Shown in pieces: positions 6,223-7,511 of a stretch of DNA of 7,511 bases. The stretch covers positions 1-7,511 of the forward strand of contig JALVQH010000019.1 in assembly GCA_027031505.1 (NCBI GenBank), in the 5' to 3' direction. Position 1 is the stretch's first letter. Every line of letters begins with the position of its first letter. The notes beneath the pieces were generated by a model. That model did no database searches. It had not been told where the DNA came from and worked only from the letters and a program-made list of their open reading frames with translations. The stretch is from Campylobacteraceae bacterium. GTDB taxonomy: Bacteria; Campylobacterota; Campylobacteria; Campylobacterales; Sulfurovaceae. Position numbers and translations under genes: made by a program.

Positions 6223-6409
6223 GAATGCACCAAGGTTTATTACCTGGATTATCGCTGTAATATTGGGTGTTGCAGGCATCCTGGCCAAAATGAAATTGCT
6301 GAGCTTTCTGCCGGCGAGTGTTTCCGGTCTGGTGATTGGGAATGCTTTCTGGTTTGTGGTGGCTGCGTTCGCCCTTCTTGCCATTGGCTCACTGATGCCC
6401 GGCATTTGA
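6221..6409 (+). CDS. Small two-helix membrane protein, function unknown
   Basis: This is a 62-residue protein with two hydrophobic helices, about residues 7-23 and 41-58, joined by a short linker holding K23, K25 and a proline. AAGGAG (6210-6215) lies 5 bases before ATG, a strong ribosome site that supports a real gene. I do not recognise a named family, although short two-helix proteins of this look are common in Campylobacterota. It begins 62 bases after the phosphate transporter gene on the same strand without a clear terminator between, so it could be co-transcribed. A TAGAAT hexamer at 6187-6192 could instead be its own -10, in which case the transcript would start inside the left arm of the hairpin and lose it. 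A role tied to phosphate transport is speculation. Confidence 0.65.
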   Translation: MNAPRFITWIIAVILGVAGILAKMKLLSFLPASVSGLVIGNAFWFVVAAFALLAIGSLMPGI

Positions 6410-6418
6410 TCTTTTTCC

Positions 6419-6446
6419 GCATCGATCCGGCACGACGGGTCGATGC
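6419..6446. other. Strong 11-bp hairpin in the convergent gap, possible terminator without a U tract
   Basis: The arms 6419-6429 and 6436-6446 pair over 11 positions (ten Watson-Crick, one G-T) around a 6-base loop. It begins 10 bases after the stop of the small membrane protein gene and lies about 90 bases beyond the stop of the convergent cytochrome gene. Position suggests a shared terminator, but neither strand has a T run after the stem. The run of five T lies before the stem on the plus strand. It is therefore not a canonical intrinsic terminator. Confidence 0.4.
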
Positions 6447-6533
6447 CTTCCCCAAATCCCCAAACCACTTATCACCGTACCGATCCAGAAGCTGATACAG
6501 GCTGTTGTCATCCTGCCAAAGCTGCATCGCTGT

Positions 6534-7511
6534 TCAAAACCGCCTGAACCTCTCTCTCCTGTACCGTATAGACTGCATCCGCTCAATTTGTTGTCTGCTC
6601 AATGGCGCTGCTCCAATCATCCGTTTGGGAACCTTGAGCCTCAGCACGGCATTGTTACCCCGGTAGGGGGAGAGGATCAGGGGGTTGGCGTGGCACTGTT
6701 CGCAGCTTTTGGCGCGGCGGGTGATCGTGTGGGGGGCGTACGGGAGCCATGTTTCGATGGGGTGGCCGTTTTGGGTGTGGACATCATCGAGGATCATCGT
6801 GCCATTGCGGTCGCGATAGCTGATGCGGTACTGATACAGGGGGCGCACCAGACCGATGCGCCCGTCGTCGTAGTTGGCCAATACACTATCCTCCCACCGC
6901 TTGTAGCGGTAGCCGCTGTACCACAGACCCGGGCGCATCGTGCGGGTGAGCCAGTCGGGCATCCGAGGGGGGATTGGTCGGGAGGATTTGAGCGCTCTGG
7001 CAAGAAAGCGGGTGAGGTAGCCGTCCTCCTGCAGGGTCAGATCCTTCCACGGAGTGTAGTCGGGGGTATCGTCCCGAAAGACGGAGAGCTCATACGCACT
7101 GTAGCCCCATGAGGCGTGGCAGGCGATGCAGGCGATGCGGGCATGATAGTCGGGATGGTTTTTCGCAGATGGAGTCTTGTGGCAGTCGGTGCAGCGGGAT
7201 TTGGCCTCTCCCCGGAGGGTTTGCGCCGTGTGGCACTCGGCACACCGGATCCCTTTCTGGTGGTGGACATCTTCGCTCAGACGGTGGAAGTCGATCCCGT
7301 ATTTTTGCGGGGGGAAATGCCCCTCGGATGTGAGCGGGGCACGGTAACTGCGGTGGTGGTCTTTGGGGAAGCGGCCGTCGTATTCGCCGCCGGTGTAGCC
7401 TTTGTTGTGACAACTTTGGCATCGCCCGGTGGCAACCGGTGCACGTTGACAGCTGCCACTTGAGCGGTGGGGGGTGTGGCACGCCAGACACCCGGTACCG
7501 CGCGTCATCCC
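6534..7511 (-). CDS. Periplasmic multiheme cytochrome c, C-terminal part
   Basis: The reading frame is open from the right edge to TGA at 6536-6534, and the true start lies outside the window. The visible 325 or so residues contain six CxxCH heme c sites: CLACH, CQSCH, CAECH, CTDCH, CIACH and CEQCH. Counted from the first ATG (7508) they fall at residues 7, 30, 89, 106, 127 and 269. Many extra histidines (HH at 51-52 and 82-83, and others) could be distal heme ligands, as in bis-histidine electron-transfer or reductase cytochromes. Hemes 3-5 are close together, then 137 residues without a heme site precede the last one. Maturation requires export, so a signal peptide should be encoded upstream. 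The ATG at 7508 is only the first one in view: it is 6 codons before a heme site and has no signal sequence. The redox partner and substrate cannot be told from this fragment. Confidence 0.88.
   Translation of the reverse strand, partial: GMTRGTGCLACHTPHRSSGSCQRAPVATGRCQSCHNKGYTGGEYDGRFPKDHHRSYRAPLTSEGHFPPQKYGIDFHRLSEDVHHQKGIRCAECHTAQTLRGEAKSRCTDCHKTPSAKNHPDYHARIACIACHASWGYSAYELSVFRDDTPDYTPWKDLTLQEDGYLTRFLARALKSSRPIPPRMPDWLTRTMRPGLWYSGYRYKRWEDSVLANYDDGRIGLVRPLYQYRISYRDRNGTMILDDVHTQNGHPIETWLPYAPHTITRRAKSCEQCHANPLILSPYRGNNAVLRLKVPKRMIGAAPLSRQQIERMQSIRYRRERFRRF

Noticed and set aside
6534..6536. TGA at the cytochrome end as a selenocysteine codon
   Set aside because: No convincing SECIS-like stem-loop follows within the expected distance, the position is not near an active-site motif, and the C-terminus looks like a normal end.
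6588..7112. Plus-strand open frame (174 codons) opposite the cytochrome gene
   Set aside because: The minus strand here encodes one of the CxxCH sites and a coherent protein. The plus-strand product is a low-complexity V/A/G-rich shadow.
1..7511. CRISPR arrays, insertion sequences, integrase sites, tRNA or rRNA genes, defence systems
   Set aside because: No spaced repeats, terminal inverted repeats, transposase-like proteins or RNA gene signatures were seen. All sizeable genes are accounted for by ordinary chromosomal functions.

Overview
This window looks like chromosomal DNA from a respiratory member of the Campylobacterota (epsilonproteobacterial type), probably a relatively G+C-rich relative of the Sulfurovum/Nitratifractor group. 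That placement is inference. It rests on a CcoG fragment from the cbb3-oxidase assembly pathway, a moaC/DUF493 gene overlap, a glutathione-synthetase-like ATP-grasp protein of the kind I recall as 'Cj0069 family', and a periplasmic multiheme cytochrome c. By eye the coding DNA is a little over half G+C, while the intergenic gaps are A+T-rich.

Layout. Positions 1-447 hold the start of ccoG on the minus strand, running off the left edge. A 162-bp divergent gap carries promoters for ccoG and for a plus-strand cluster of moaC (610-1080), a DUF493 gene (1064-1333), an OmpR/PhoB-type response regulator (1344-2018) and a PhoR-like membrane histidine kinase (2012-3379). These four genes overlap or nearly touch and read as one operon. 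After a 74-bp gap comes a stand-alone ATP-grasp gene (3454-4518). A 101-bp gap follows, and then a PiT-family inorganic phosphate transporter (4620-6158). A 62-residue two-helix membrane protein (6221-6409) follows it. The right end is a convergent minus-strand multiheme cytochrome c (6534 to beyond 7511) that enters through the right edge without its N-terminus.

How the genes may work together. The gap before the phosphate transporter contains two perfect tandem 11-bp repeats. Their 7-bp cores lie 4 bp apart and end exactly 10 bp before a good -10 hexamer. This is the geometry of a PHO box recognised by PhoB-type regulators. With a PhoB-like regulator and PhoR-like kinase encoded about 2.6 kb upstream, the simplest reading is a local phosphate-sensing circuit that controls phosphate uptake. 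The ATP-grasp gene sits between regulator and target, but its substrate is unknown.

I found no CRISPR array, insertion sequence, tRNA, rRNA or phage gene, and no gene-free stretch longer than 300 bases. The window is mostly ordinary. The points worth checking are the PHO-box candidate, two hairpins at start codons, the uncharacterised ATP-grasp enzyme, and an in-frame open stretch after the cytochrome stop codon.
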